From NCBI GenBank assembly GCA_021805565.1, contig JAJZFA010000013.1, positions 186,001 through 250,000 on the forward strand: a stretch of 64,000 nucleotides of DNA, given 5' to 3'. The translations under genes were made by a program, and so were the position numbers. Below, one piece after another: positions 25,527 to 34,395 of this stretch (positions are counted from its first letter, which is position 1; each line of letters begins with the position of its first letter). Origin of the DNA: Pseudomonadota bacterium. GTDB taxonomy: Bacteria; Pseudomonadota; Alphaproteobacteria; Acetobacterales; Acetobacteraceae. The notes below the pieces were generated by a model. The model was not told where the DNA came from and did no database searches. It worked only from the letters and a program-made list of their open reading frames with translations.

Positions 25527-26828
25527 TTACGGCATCGCCCGCCAGTCCCAGACCGGTGCGGCCGTATAGACCAGCGTCACCGCCTCCCCGGGCCGCACCG
25601 CGATGGTGCCTTGAGTCAGCGAATAGACCGACGCGCCGGCCGACATGCCAGACACCGCGCCGCCAGACACCACGACAAGAACCGATCGGCCAGTGCTGTT
25701 GACAAGGGCGGTACCGCTTGGCGGGACGGGCGGCGTGGCAACCTCCGCACCGAACTGCTGTAGCCACAGGCCGGCCGAACCGGCGACCGGAACGCCGCCG
25801 GGGTAGGGCGATATGTTCGGGTTGGTGACGACGTTGGCCGACCCGGCCTTAAAGTCCAGACCGGTCATCGCCACGAACTGGCCGCCAATGAAAGTGTTGC
25901 GTTCCGCACGCGGACTATCGATCGAAATGCCGGTATTGACGACCTCGGCATCCACTGCCTCGAAGACGTTTCCGAATACGTAGCCGCCAGTCAAATGAAC
26001 GCCCGTCCCGGCATTGGAAAAGCTGCCCATGAAGCGACTGAACGCCGCATAGCGCACTTGCAGCGAAACCCCCTTGCCGTTGCCGGTTGTGGATCCGCCG
26101 CCGGTGTTCGCGACCACACCCTGAAAGTCGCAGTTGAAGCACCCGTTGATCCGCAAGGCGACCGTTGCGGTATCGTTTGCGACATTCTTGAACTCGATCC
26201 GGGCGAAGGTGAAACCGTTGATGGCATCGGTCAGATCGGATTTGCCGAGTTGCACGCCTGCTCCGGCCGTATCGGTCAGGACAGTGAAGTCCGAAAAATC
26301 GCCATAGAACAGCGCTCGGTTTCCGGTGATCAGCAACGGCGTTCCGGCTCGTACCGCACGCAGGTCAAGCACCGATTGCCCCTGCCCAGCCCCCGCGATG
26401 CGAACACCGTCCGGCCGCTGGGACATATCCCAGACGAGGGGGGATCGCACGATGCAGGTGCCCGGCGGCAAGGCTCCGGCACCACCCAGGCGCATCAGGG
26501 TGGACCACCAGGCCTGTATCGCCGCGGTATCGTCGGTCTTGCCGTTGCATTTCGCACCTGCATCGATCGGGCTGTAGCCGAGCGCTGGGCCGGGCGGCAC
26601 GGACATGCGCTGTTGCCGCGTTCCGGCCGGTTGCGCGTTGGCCAGACATGGCGCCATCGCGATGGCACTTAGGAATTGCCCGACAATAATCGCTACAAGC
26701 GGCAGCGTCGGGCAATCCCTAAGCTCATGCTTTGCACGGCAACTTCGCCGGCGTGCTGACGCACTTATTTGCCAGCGTTGCCTCACCAAGCCGCGACGGA
26801 TGGCACCCGTCGGCCGGGCTGACCGCAT
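25527..26828 (-). CDS. Right-handed beta-helix (pectate-lyase-like) exported protein
   Basis: The protein carries the pectate-lyase-3 start PIDAGAKCNGKTDDTAAIQ, followed by repeated beta-helix coils and short Asn/Gly-rich turns, with a small C-terminal beta domain. A signal-like stretch (VAIIVGQFLSAIAMAPCLANA) precedes the domain. The ATG at 26828 lies 6 bp after the flippase stop, and the frame then runs through structured repeat family 1 copy b, which encodes RQRWQISASAR and KHELR. A later ATG at 26657 would give a shorter start without a full signal peptide. It may modify or bind the exopolysaccharide. The start is uncertain. Confidence 0.65.
   Translation of the reverse strand: MRSARPTGAIRRGLVRQRWQISASARRRSCRAKHELRDCPTLPLVAIIVGQFLSAIAMAPCLANAQPAGTRQQRMSVPPGPALGYSPIDAGAKCNGKTDDTAAIQAWWSTLMRLGGAGALPPGTCIVRSPLVWDMSQRPDGVRIAGAGQGQSVLDLRAVRAGTPLLITGNRALFYGDFSDFTVLTDTAGAGVQLGKSDLTDAINGFTFARIEFKNVANDTATVALRINGCFNCDFQGVVANTGGGSTTGNGKGVSLQVRYAAFSRFMGSFSNAGTGVHLTGGYVFGNVFEAVDAEVVNTGISIDSPRAERNTFIGGQFVAMTGLDFKAGSANVVTNPNISPYPGGVPVAGSAGLWLQQFGAEVATPPVPPSGTALVNSTGRSVLVVVSGGAVSGMSAGASVYSLTQGTIAVRPGEAVTLVYTAAPVWDWRAMP
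26668..26785 (+). repeat. Structured repeat family 1, copy b
   Basis: Arms CTTAGGAATTGCCCGAC (26668-26684) and GTCGGGCAATCCCTAAG (26707-26723) pair over 17 positions with one mismatch. The tail holds GGCAAC/GTTGCC, GCCGGC/GCCAGC and GTGC-TGAC-GCAC. It is the same length through the palindrome as the copy at 28097 (59 bp) with paired changes. It lies 3' of the flippase gene and inside the open frame of the beta-helix gene. Confidence 0.85.
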
Positions 26829-26833
26829 CGTTG

Positions 26834-28084
26834 TCACAGTACCGCCGCCCGGACGCCGAATCCGCCGGTCAAAGGCCGGATCATGCCGACGCCCAGTGCC
26901 CTGGCGTTCGCCCACAGGCTGTACGGGCTGACCAGAATCTGGCTGATCGTCCAGATCATCGCCGCGTGCCAGGGATCCGCGGGCCGGAACAACAGCACCC
27001 CGGCGGCACTGACGGCCAGCCCGGCGAGATTGGCATACAGTGTGAACCGCACCTGGCCAGCGGCGACCAGCGCCACGCCGGATGGAAACGATAGCACCGA
27101 CCAGGCCATCAAGCCGACCAGGGGCACCGCCGCCTGGCCGGTTTCCGCCCAGACCGGCCCCATCGACACCGCGACGACCCGTGTCAGCCCGAGACCCAGC
27201 ACCGCGCACAACGGAAAAACCGCCGCGACGCAGCGGCGCAGCCAGCGGTCCACCTGCTCCAGCGTGGCCGCGCGGTCGTGCTGACAGTCCGAAAAAACCG
27301 GCAGCATCAGCCGCCACAGCGCGGTGAAAATCAGCTCCCGCACGGTATCCACCAGCCGGAACGCGATATGGACCTGCGCCAGCGCGGCGGGCCCGGCGGT
27401 TCCGCCGATCAATACCGCGAACAGCCGGTAACGGCCGATCAGCACCAGGGTGGAGGCGGTCAGCGGCGCGCCCACCGTCAGCAGTGCCCGCACGGACCCC
27501 CAGTCCAGGCGGCCGGACGGTAGCCAACTCCGGCCAACCAGCAGGGCGAGCGCTCCGATACCGGTGGTGACGGCCTGCTGATATACCACCGCCCAGGCAC
27601 CCGCGCCGTACAACGCCGAGACGACGCCAACGGCGGTGCCCAGTCCCTGGCCGATCAGCGTGCGCAGGGCCAGGTTACGATAGGCTCGTTCTCGCGTCAG
27701 CAGTCCCTGAATAACGCCCGCCGCACCGGCCAGCGGCAGCGGCGCGGCCAGTACCAGGCCCATCGCCAAAAGGCGGGGATCCCGGAATAGGATCGACAGC
27801 CCCCAGCCGGCGGCGCCCTGGATCAGCATGGCGACGCAGCCAACGCCGGTGGAGGCCCAGAACGCACTGGACATAATGCGGTCGTCGATCGATGGCCGCT
27901 GCACCACCGCATCGGCGAACAGCCCGTTCACCACGACCCACAACAGCACATGCACCGCCGTCGCCGCCGCGCCGATGCCAAACGCGGCGGGGCCGGCGAT
28001 GCGGGCCACCACGAAAGACGTCACGACCGACAGGATCGCGGACATGGCGGCCTCCAGCCCCGACCAGAACGCATCGCGCTTCAT
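26834..28084 (-). CDS. Polysaccharide flippase (MOP superfamily, Wzx-like)
   Basis: The 416-residue protein has about 12 membrane segments and the GLEAAMSAILSVVTSFVVARIAGPAAFGIGA start typical of Wzx/PST flippases, which move lipid-linked sugars across the inner membrane. The ATG at 28084 overlaps the stop of the upstream gene by four bases (ATGA). Upstream in-frame codons fall in repeat copy c and are not used. With galE, BY-kinase and export lipoprotein it forms an exopolysaccharide locus. Confidence 0.82.
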   Translation of the reverse strand: MKRDAFWSGLEAAMSAILSVVTSFVVARIAGPAAFGIGAAATAVHVLLWVVVNGLFADAVVQRPSIDDRIMSSAFWASTGVGCVAMLIQGAAGWGLSILFRDPRLLAMGLVLAAPLPLAGAAGVIQGLLTRERAYRNLALRTLIGQGLGTAVGVVSALYGAGAWAVVYQQAVTTGIGALALLVGRSWLPSGRLDWGSVRALLTVGAPLTASTLVLIGRYRLFAVLIGGTAGPAALAQVHIAFRLVDTVRELIFTALWRLMLPVFSDCQHDRAATLEQVDRWLRRCVAAVFPLCAVLGLGLTRVVAVSMGPVWAETGQAAVPLVGLMAWSVLSFPSGVALVAAGQVRFTLYANLAGLAVSAAGVLLFRPADPWHAAMIWTISQILVSPYSLWANARALGVGMIRPLTGGFGVRAAVL

Positions 28085-29562
28085 GCGCGCCGCCGCCTTA
28101 GGCCATGCCCAACAACCATCGTTTCGGATTGCGGTGTCGGGCATGCCCTAAGCTCATGTTTTGCAGGGCAACTTTGCTGGCGTGCTGACGCACTTGTTTG
28201 CCAGCGTTGCCTTAGCGCGGCGAGGGACAGGACGGCACTAAAGGGCGGCAGCCACATGATGCGGGCCTGGTACCGGTCGTGCGGCGCCGATAGCCCGCCG
28301 GTAATAGCGGCGCTCAGCGGCAGGGCGATCAGCACGGCCAGCAGAAGGACGGCGCAGGCGCTTCGGCGGCGGATCGCGGCGGGCAGCAGAAGGACGCAGC
28401 CGGCGACGCCGCTGACCGCGACGATGCGATGGATCCAGGCCAGCAGGGGCGGCACCGACAACGATCCGGCCTGTTGCCGCGCGGCGGTATAGGCGGCCAG
28501 TTCCCGAGCGGGAAAGTCCCTGGCGATGACGGGCGATACCTGATCCGGCCATGCGGTCAGGCCATCGCCGCTTTGGAAGCGCACCAATTGCCGCAGCGTG
28601 TTGTCCAGTGCCGCTCGGGCCTCGCCGACCGGATCGGCGCGCAAGGCGCTCCGGATGATCGCATCGGCGTCCCTGGAGACGATTTTCGGGCCGCCCGCAC
28701 GGTTCAGCGGACTGTCCGGAGTCCACAGAAAGTCGTCCGACGTGGGCGGAAAAGTGGAGAGGAACGGGCATAGCCGCCAGTGGATTGAGGGGCAGTCGCG
28801 GCGGAGGGCGGTCATGCCAGGCCCGTCGTAGATGACCCGCGCGAGCATGAAAATATTGCCAAAGGGGGAGACACCGAAGCGCCCATGCGCCGCGAGGTTG
28901 ACCACGCACAGACCGGTCACGGCCAACACGGGCGGGGCGATAAGCAGCAGCCAGCGGCGGTTTGGGCTGGGGTTGGCCCTGCCGGCATCGCAACAGGCGC
29001 CTGGGGGGGAAGCGGTATCCAGCGTGCAAGCCGGTGCCGAACGCATGAATCCCAGCACCATCGCCAGCCCGCAGGCCAGCGGCAGACTGGACAACTGCGT
29101 TGCGATCATGAACGCGGCAAGAACGGCCAGCAGCATCGGCTGCCGGGGCGGTCCCAGCGCCAGAAGGCACATCAGCAGCACCATCAGCGGCGTGAACAGG
29201 TCCGGCATCGCTTCGCTGACCAAAAACGGCAGCCATGTGCCAGCCGCAAGCAGGCCGGCCCCACCGATGAACAGCGGCGCCGTAACACCCGGCACGAACG
29301 TCCGGCAAACGAGCCATAACACCCAGGCGGTGAGCAGCGCCTGGGCGATCGCGACCGGCCATAGCGTTACCGTCGCATGCAGCGGAAACATGAACATCGA
29401 ATAGAAGACCGGCCGGTCCCACCCGGCATATCGATGGATCGCCTGCGACAAATACGTACCGGTATCGGCGAACACGATCGGATACCCGTTCCACAGCGCC
29501 GGCCACAGCAACAACGCCGCGGCGGCCGGGACAACGAACCAGGTGCGCCGGTCAGCCGCCAT
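28081..29562 (-). CDS. Polytopic membrane protein of the EPS locus, with repeat-encoded C-terminus
   Basis: The 493-residue protein has about 9-10 membrane segments after an N-terminal signal-anchor (FVVPAAAALLLWPALWNG) and a periplasmic DTGTYLSQAIH segment. Layout resembles GT-C-type glycosyltransferases or polymerases, but no family motif is certain. The last 40 or so residues (RQRWQTSASAR and KHELRACP) are encoded by repeat family 1 copy c. The frame closes in an ATGA overlap with the flippase. It overlaps galE by 11 bp. Confidence 0.6.
   Translation of the reverse strand: MAADRRTWFVVPAAAALLLWPALWNGYPIVFADTGTYLSQAIHRYAGWDRPVFYSMFMFPLHATVTLWPVAIAQALLTAWVLWLVCRTFVPGVTAPLFIGGAGLLAAGTWLPFLVSEAMPDLFTPLMVLLMCLLALGPPRQPMLLAVLAAFMIATQLSSLPLACGLAMVLGFMRSAPACTLDTASPPGACCDAGRANPSPNRRWLLLIAPPVLAVTGLCVVNLAAHGRFGVSPFGNIFMLARVIYDGPGMTALRRDCPSIHWRLCPFLSTFPPTSDDFLWTPDSPLNRAGGPKIVSRDADAIIRSALRADPVGEARAALDNTLRQLVRFQSGDGLTAWPDQVSPVIARDFPARELAAYTAARQQAGSLSVPPLLAWIHRIVAVSGVAGCVLLLPAAIRRRSACAVLLLAVLIALPLSAAITGGLSAPHDRYQARIMWLPPFSAVLSLAALRQRWQTSASARQQSCPAKHELRACPTPQSETMVVGHGLRRRRA
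28097..28214 (+). repeat. Structured repeat family 1, copy c
   Basis: Arms CTTAGGCCATGCCC and GGGCATGCCCTAAG flank a loop with CGGATTGCGG. The tail has GGCAAC/GTTGCC and a perfect GCTGGC/GCCAGC around GTGC-TGAC-GCAC. Relative to copy b, two arm base pairs differ on both sides (A-T to C-G and T-A to A-T). It lies within the 3' end of the membrane protein gene and ends 12 bp before the flippase start. Confidence 0.85.
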
Positions 29563-30538
29563 AGCCGTCCGGGTGCGATTGGCGCCACACGAACGCGGTT
29601 TGCACGATCGCGTCCAGCTCGCCGAGCGCCGGCCGCCAGCCGGCTTGTCGGGCGCGTTCCGACGATGCCACCAACACGGCCGCGTCGCCCGCCCGGCGCG
29701 CCATCATCCGATAGGGCACGGTCAGTCCCGATACACGCTCCACCGACGCGATGACCTGGCGCACCGAATGACCGGCGCCGTTGCCCAGGTTCCAGACCAC
29801 CGAATCCCGATGAAGCGCGTCCAGTGCCAGCAGATGTGCGCTGGCGAGGTCGGACACATGCACATAATCGCGGATGCACGTGCCGTCCGCCGTCGGATAA
29901 TCCGAACCATAAACCTCCAGCGCCGGACGCCGCCCCAGGGCGGCATCGATCACCAGCGGGATCAGGTGCGATTCCGGCCGGTGGTCTTCGCCCAGCCGCC
30001 CCGCCGGATCGGCACCGGCCGCGTTGAAATACCGCAGGCACGCATAGCGCAGCCCGTGGACCTGGCCGGCCCATCGCAAGGCCCGCTCGATCATCCATTT
30101 GCTGTCGCCATAGGGCGATTGCGGATCGATCGGCGCATCCTCGGGGATCGGCTTGTCGCTGTCGAGGTTGAACAGGGCGGCGGTCGATGACAGCACGAAC
30201 CGGCTCACGCCATGCCGCACGCAGGCATCGATCAGCGCGATGCCGTTCGCCGCGTTGTCCAGCAGGTAGCGCATCGGCATCCGCATGCTTTCGCCGACCT
30301 GCGACAGCGAGGCGAAATGAAACACCGCGTCCCATGGTCCGCCGCCCAGAACGCTATCGACGGCGGCGGCATCCGCGAGGTCGGCGACCGCCAGCCTTGC
30401 TCCGGTGGGAACCGCGGCCCGGTGCCCGGTTCGCAGGTTATCCAGAACGGTGACGGCGGCGCCCCGGTCGATCAGCGCCGCGACCAGATGGCTACCGACG
30501 TAACCAGCGCCGCCCGTTACAAGAAAGTGTTGCTTCAT
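29552..30538 (-). CDS. galE: UDP-glucose 4-epimerase
   Basis: The 328-residue SDR-family enzyme has the NAD motif TGGAGYVGSH, the SSTAAL serine loop and the YGDSK catalytic Tyr-Lys pair near residue 148. It ends with the usual substrate-binding region. It interconverts UDP-glucose and UDP-galactose, supplying precursors for the polysaccharide made by the flanking genes. It starts 6 bp after the BY-kinase stop. Confidence 0.93.
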   Translation of the reverse strand: MKQHFLVTGGAGYVGSHLVAALIDRGAAVTVLDNLRTGHRAAVPTGARLAVADLADAAAVDSVLGGGPWDAVFHFASLSQVGESMRMPMRYLLDNAANGIALIDACVRHGVSRFVLSSTAALFNLDSDKPIPEDAPIDPQSPYGDSKWMIERALRWAGQVHGLRYACLRYFNAAGADPAGRLGEDHRPESHLIPLVIDAALGRRPALEVYGSDYPTADGTCIRDYVHVSDLASAHLLALDALHRDSVVWNLGNGAGHSVRQVIASVERVSGLTVPYRMMARRAGDAAVLVASSERARQAGWRPALGELDAIVQTAFVWRQSHPDGYGG

Positions 30539-30544
30539 CGTCCG

Positions 30545-32746
30545 CTATCCCCGGAAATACGCTTTGTAGCGGCGGTGATATACCCCCGCATCGGCGTAGC
30601 CCGACCGAAGATGCACGCGCGGATCGACTCTTGTCAGCACTGTACCGATAATTTTGGCGTGGGCGTCGCGCAGCACCTCCCGAGCATGCATCAGTGCCTT
30701 GGTTGGGGTGGACCGCCACCGGACGCACAGCAAGGCGGTGTCTGCCAGGGCCGCGGCGATGCGGGCCTCGGTCATCGCTTCCAGCGGCGGCGTGTCCAGC
30801 AGGATCAGATCGTATTGTTCGCGTGCCTCGGCCAGCAGTTGCCGCATTTCGTCCGATAGAAACAGGCCCATCGCATCGCCGCCGGGCTTGCCGGCCACGA
30901 TGAAATGCATCCCGGTCACCCCGTCGGTCCGCACCGTGTCCGGCCAGTCGGCGTCGCCGCGCAGCGCATCCATCAGTCCGGGTGCGGCATCCCCGCCCAA
31001 CCGGAAGCGGAACGACGGTTGGCGCGCGTCGCACTCGATGGCCAGTACGCGCTCCCCGGCCTGCTGCGCCGACCGGCCTAGCGCCAGGGTCAGCACCGAT
31101 TTGCCTTCGGCCGCCCGCGCGGCGACGATGGCGACAACCTGGGGATGGCCGGGGTCGAGCGTCAGGCCCGCGCGCAACGCGCGGATTTGTTCGGCGAACG
31201 CCGTCAGCGGCCGCAGCGCTGCATAATCCTGGATCGTTAACCGCCCCAGGGCGCGCTTGCCGGCCTCGGGGATCGACGCCAGGCAGGGTATGCCGGTGAT
31301 CGAACGCACATCCTCGCCGGTGTGCAGCGTCGTGTCGGTCAGGTGCAGCCCGTGGATCAGCAGCAGGCCCAGGAAAATACCCGCCGCCAGCGACGCCGCC
31401 ATGGCCTGTGTCGTCCGCGGCGAACTCGGATGGCCGGGGGGCACCGCCTCGGAGATTTCATGCGCCTCGGACGATTCGATCGCCGCCTGCTGCGCGGTCT
31501 GTTCGATGCGTTCCAACACCGCCTGCAACTCGCCCCTGGCCGCGTCCAGATCGCGGGTCATCGCGTGCAGCGGAATTTGCGCCCGGGCCGATGTTTCCGC
31601 CGCCGTCTTGGCCTGTTCCAGCACGGCTTTCAGCGTTTCCACCCGTTCGGCCGCGGCGTGCTGTTCGGCGTCCGTCGCGGCGACAACGCGGGCGATTTCG
31701 GCGTTCAGGGCGCGTTGGCCATCGGCATACTGGCGGATCAGGATTTGCGCATCGGGATGGGCGCTGCCCAACCGGACCTGCTGGCCCTTGATCTGGCCGG
31801 CGAGTTGCTCCTGCTGTGCGCGCAATGCGGCGACCGAGGCCTCGACCGCGGCCTGGGCCTCGGCGCCCTGCCGGCCGCGGGCGGCATCCAGGCGCGCGGT
31901 CGCCGTCGCTTTTTCGGACTGGGCTTTCACCAGATCTTCGGTCAGGTGAGTGATTTCCTCCGTTTCGGTGCCGGCGTGCATGCCCTGGCTGACCGCATGG
32001 CCGGTGCGGTAGGCCGACATGCGTTCTTCCGCGTCATGCACCTGGCCCCTTAACGCGCGGGCCTGACGTTCCAGCAGTTGCGTGGCGCTTTCCACCGCTC
32101 GGTGCTTCGCCGCGTACTGCTCCTTGATATAGGCGTCCATAGCCTGATTGACCGCCGCGGCCGCCGTCACCGGGTCGCTGGCGGCGAACGTCACCTCCAC
32201 GACGTTAGATCCGCGGACGGTGGCCGCATGCAGTGCGTCCTGCACCGCCAGCAGCGTTTGTTCGCGCGCGCGATCCCGCACCGGGCCATAGATGTCCTCG
32301 GCCGGCGCGTCGGTCTCCATGCCCAGCAGCCAGCGTACCGTGGCGACGATCCGGGTCAACGCGCCGGGCGGTCGCAGTGCGGGGTTGAAGGCGGGATCGG
32401 CATACAGATTTCCGCGTTCGGCGATCTTCTCGGCGATCTCCAGGCTGTGCAGGATCTCTGCCTGGCTTGCCATGCGCGATTCGGTGGTGGGGCCGCTGCG
32501 AAGGATGCTTTGCAACTCCCGCGGGGCAAATTCGCTGGGGTCGTAGATCAGCGAACCGGTTGCGGTATAGAGCGGTGTAACCTGCTGTAGCGTCAAATAG
32601 GTACATAGTGGTACCAGCACGATCGTGGCGATCAGCACCGAACGCCGCTGGCGGACGATTGCCAGAAATCCGGTCAGGCCGTCGCGCGGCGGTCCGCGAT
32701 CCGGGACGGGTATGGCCGTCGCGTTTTCGGCGTCCCGGTCGAGCAT
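30545..32746 (-). CDS. Polysaccharide chain-length / tyrosine autokinase (Wzc, ExoP-like)
   Basis: Two membrane helices flank a long periplasmic Wzz/coiled-coil domain (about residues 40-420, rich in Ala/Gln/Arg). A cytoplasmic BY-kinase domain follows. It shows a divergent Walker A (AARAAEGKS, about 540), Walker A' (LAIECDARQPS, with Glu where Asp is usual) and Walker B (YDLILLDTPP). The C-terminus has a tyrosine cluster (SGYADAGVYHRRYKAYF) for autophosphorylation. A TTG at 32833 would add 29 residues but has no ribosome site; the ATG at 32746 has AAAGGA upstream. Confidence 0.85.
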   Translation of the reverse strand: MLDRDAENATAIPVPDRGPPRDGLTGFLAIVRQRRSVLIATIVLVPLCTYLTLQQVTPLYTATGSLIYDPSEFAPRELQSILRSGPTTESRMASQAEILHSLEIAEKIAERGNLYADPAFNPALRPPGALTRIVATVRWLLGMETDAPAEDIYGPVRDRAREQTLLAVQDALHAATVRGSNVVEVTFAASDPVTAAAAVNQAMDAYIKEQYAAKHRAVESATQLLERQARALRGQVHDAEERMSAYRTGHAVSQGMHAGTETEEITHLTEDLVKAQSEKATATARLDAARGRQGAEAQAAVEASVAALRAQQEQLAGQIKGQQVRLGSAHPDAQILIRQYADGQRALNAEIARVVAATDAEQHAAAERVETLKAVLEQAKTAAETSARAQIPLHAMTRDLDAARGELQAVLERIEQTAQQAAIESSEAHEISEAVPPGHPSSPRTTQAMAASLAAGIFLGLLLIHGLHLTDTTLHTGEDVRSITGIPCLASIPEAGKRALGRLTIQDYAALRPLTAFAEQIRALRAGLTLDPGHPQVVAIVAARAAEGKSVLTLALGRSAQQAGERVLAIECDARQPSFRFRLGGDAAPGLMDALRGDADWPDTVRTDGVTGMHFIVAGKPGGDAMGLFLSDEMRQLLAEAREQYDLILLDTPPLEAMTEARIAAALADTALLCVRWRSTPTKALMHAREVLRDAHAKIIGTVLTRVDPRVHLRSGYADAGVYHRRYKAYFRG

Positions 32747-32833
32747 CCGCCTGCGTGGGTCCTTTTGACTGTTGCCTGGTTGACTGTTGGCGGCTGACGA
32801 TTGGCGGGGCGTTTTGCCGCCGGCGGCATCCAA

Positions 32834-33011
32834 TGAATGCTGTCGTAGGCCGCAAAGTTTAAGATTTTGCTAACGCGCTGCTGGAACGCGGTTACGTTCG
32901 CAAAAAATAGTTGTCTGGCGTTAACCGGTTGTTAGCTATCGCGCCGGTAGGTTGGGGGCGACCGGAAATCCGGTGCCGTGACCGCAACCCTAAAACAGGG
33001 TTTTTCTTATC
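32834..33011. promoter_or_regulatory. Divergent promoter region of the EPS locus
   Basis: The 178-bp gap separates the minus-strand kinase operon from the plus-strand export lipoprotein. It is less GC-rich than average, and contains an AACCGGTT palindrome within CGTTAACCGGTTGTTAGC (about 32918-32935). Shared control of both directions is likely. Confidence 0.4.
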
Positions 33012-33563
33012 GTGAGGGCACTTGCCTGGCTTTTTCTCAGCGTAACGCTTCTGGCCTGCGCACCCGGACGCGGTCTGCCGGACCTGCCGGCGGCCGCTCC
33101 TGGCCCGTATCGGCTGGGTTCGGGCGATGCGGTGCGGGTGATCACGGTCGGCGACGACGAGCTGACCGGGGAGTTCAGGGTTAACGACGGCGGTACGATC
33201 GCGCTGCCCCGTCTGGGTGCGGTGCGGGCGGCGGGGCTGACTCCGGATGCGCTGGCAGGCGGTATCCGCGACGCGCTGGTAAAGGCCAACCTGTACACCG
33301 CGCCGTCGGTGTCCGTGGAAGTCACCGCATACCGGCCGATTTTCGTGCTGGGCGAGGTCGGTAAGCCTGGCCAGTATCCGTTTCAGCCCGGCATGACGGT
33401 GGTGACGGCCGTGGCGGTCGCGGGCGGCTTCACATACCGGGCGATCGATGCGTATGCTTCGGTGGTTCGGACGGCGGACGGCATCGCCACCGAAGGCAAG
33501 GCCGCCCGTCAGGCGTTTGTCCAGCCGAACGATGTGATCACCATTTTCGAGCGCAGGTTTTGA
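33012..33563 (+). CDS. Polysaccharide export lipoprotein (Wza/GumB family)
   Basis: The 183-residue precursor has a lipoprotein signal peptide with lipobox LLAC (Cys at about residue 16). The Poly_export domain (YRLGSGDAVRVITVGDDELT) and a SLBB-like domain with FVLGEVGKPGQYPF follow. It would form the outer-membrane channel for the exopolysaccharide. The start codon is GTG at 33012. Its stop overlaps the TTG start of the next gene. Confidence 0.9.
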   Translation: MRALAWLFLSVTLLACAPGRGLPDLPAAAPGPYRLGSGDAVRVITVGDDELTGEFRVNDGGTIALPRLGAVRAAGLTPDALAGGIRDALVKANLYTAPSVSVEVTAYRPIFVLGEVGKPGQYPFQPGMTVVTAVAVAGGFTYRAIDAYASVVRTADGIATEGKAARQAFVQPNDVITIFERRF

Positions 33564-34363
33564 AGTTTTATCTGTTGGCGCTGGTTCCGCCGATCGCTGT
33601 GGCGGCGGCGGGACAAATAGGCCCCGCGCCAGGGCCGTTGCGCGTGATCGGCGGTCCCGCGACCGGCGGCTGCATTGCCGGCGCGGTCAGCCTGCCGCCG
33701 GACGGCGTGGGGTTTCAAACCATCCACCCGGATCGCAGCGCCTTCTGGGGCACGCCGCAAACCATCGCCGGCCTTCAGTTTTTGGCTCGGCAGGCCGCGG
33801 CCGCCGGCCTGCCGTCGTTACTGATGGAGGATATTTCCCGCGCCCGGGGCGGGCCGATGCCCGGCGGGCATATCAGCCACCAGATGGGGTTGGATGCCGA
33901 TGTCGGGCTCGATATGCGTCCCCGGCCACCGCTGTCGCAAGCGGAACGGCAGACGATCGAACTCCGGTCCATGGTGCGGCCGGACGGGCGCGAGGTCGAT
34001 CCGTCCGCGTGGTCGCCAGCCGTGGTGTCGCTGCTGCATATGGCGGCCGGACTGCCGGACGTGGATCGCATCCTGGTGAACCCGGCGATCAAGCAGCAAC
34101 TGTGCCGGGAGGTAACGACAGATCGCTCCTGGCTGCACGTTATCCGGCCCTGGTATGGGCACGCGGCGCATATGCACATTCATTTCCGCTGCCCGGCCGG
34201 TCAGGACGCATGCCAGGAACTCGCGGCGCCGCCGCCGGGCGACGGCTGCGACGCCTCGCTGCAATGGTGGTTCGACCGGCTTGACGCGCCGGCCAGGCCA
34301 ACTGTCCCGCACAGGCCGCCGCCGGCGCCCGCGGCGTGCGCGGCGATTGTGTCGGGCGGCTGA
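33560..34363 (+). CDS. mepA: Penicillin-insensitive murein endopeptidase (MepA)
   Basis: The 267-residue protein has an N-terminal signal peptide and the LAS-metallopeptidase zinc motifs of MepA: GGHISHQMGLDADVGLD (H-x6-D) and AHMHIHFRCP. It cleaves D-Ala-mDAP cross-links in peptidoglycan. The start is a TTG at 33560 overlapping the stop of the export lipoprotein gene by four bases. This implies coupled synthesis, perhaps to open peptidoglycan for the export channel. Confidence 0.9.
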   Translation: MKFYLLALVPPIAVAAAGQIGPAPGPLRVIGGPATGGCIAGAVSLPPDGVGFQTIHPDRSAFWGTPQTIAGLQFLARQAAAAGLPSLLMEDISRARGGPMPGGHISHQMGLDADVGLDMRPRPPLSQAERQTIELRSMVRPDGREVDPSAWSPAVVSLLHMAAGLPDVDRILVNPAIKQQLCREVTTDRSWLHVIRPWYGHAAHMHIHFRCPAGQDACQELAAPPPGDGCDASLQWWFDRLDAPARPTVPHRPPPAPAACAAIVSGG

Positions 34364-34395
34364 CGCGGTCGCGACGGGACTGGTTCCGGGCGCCG

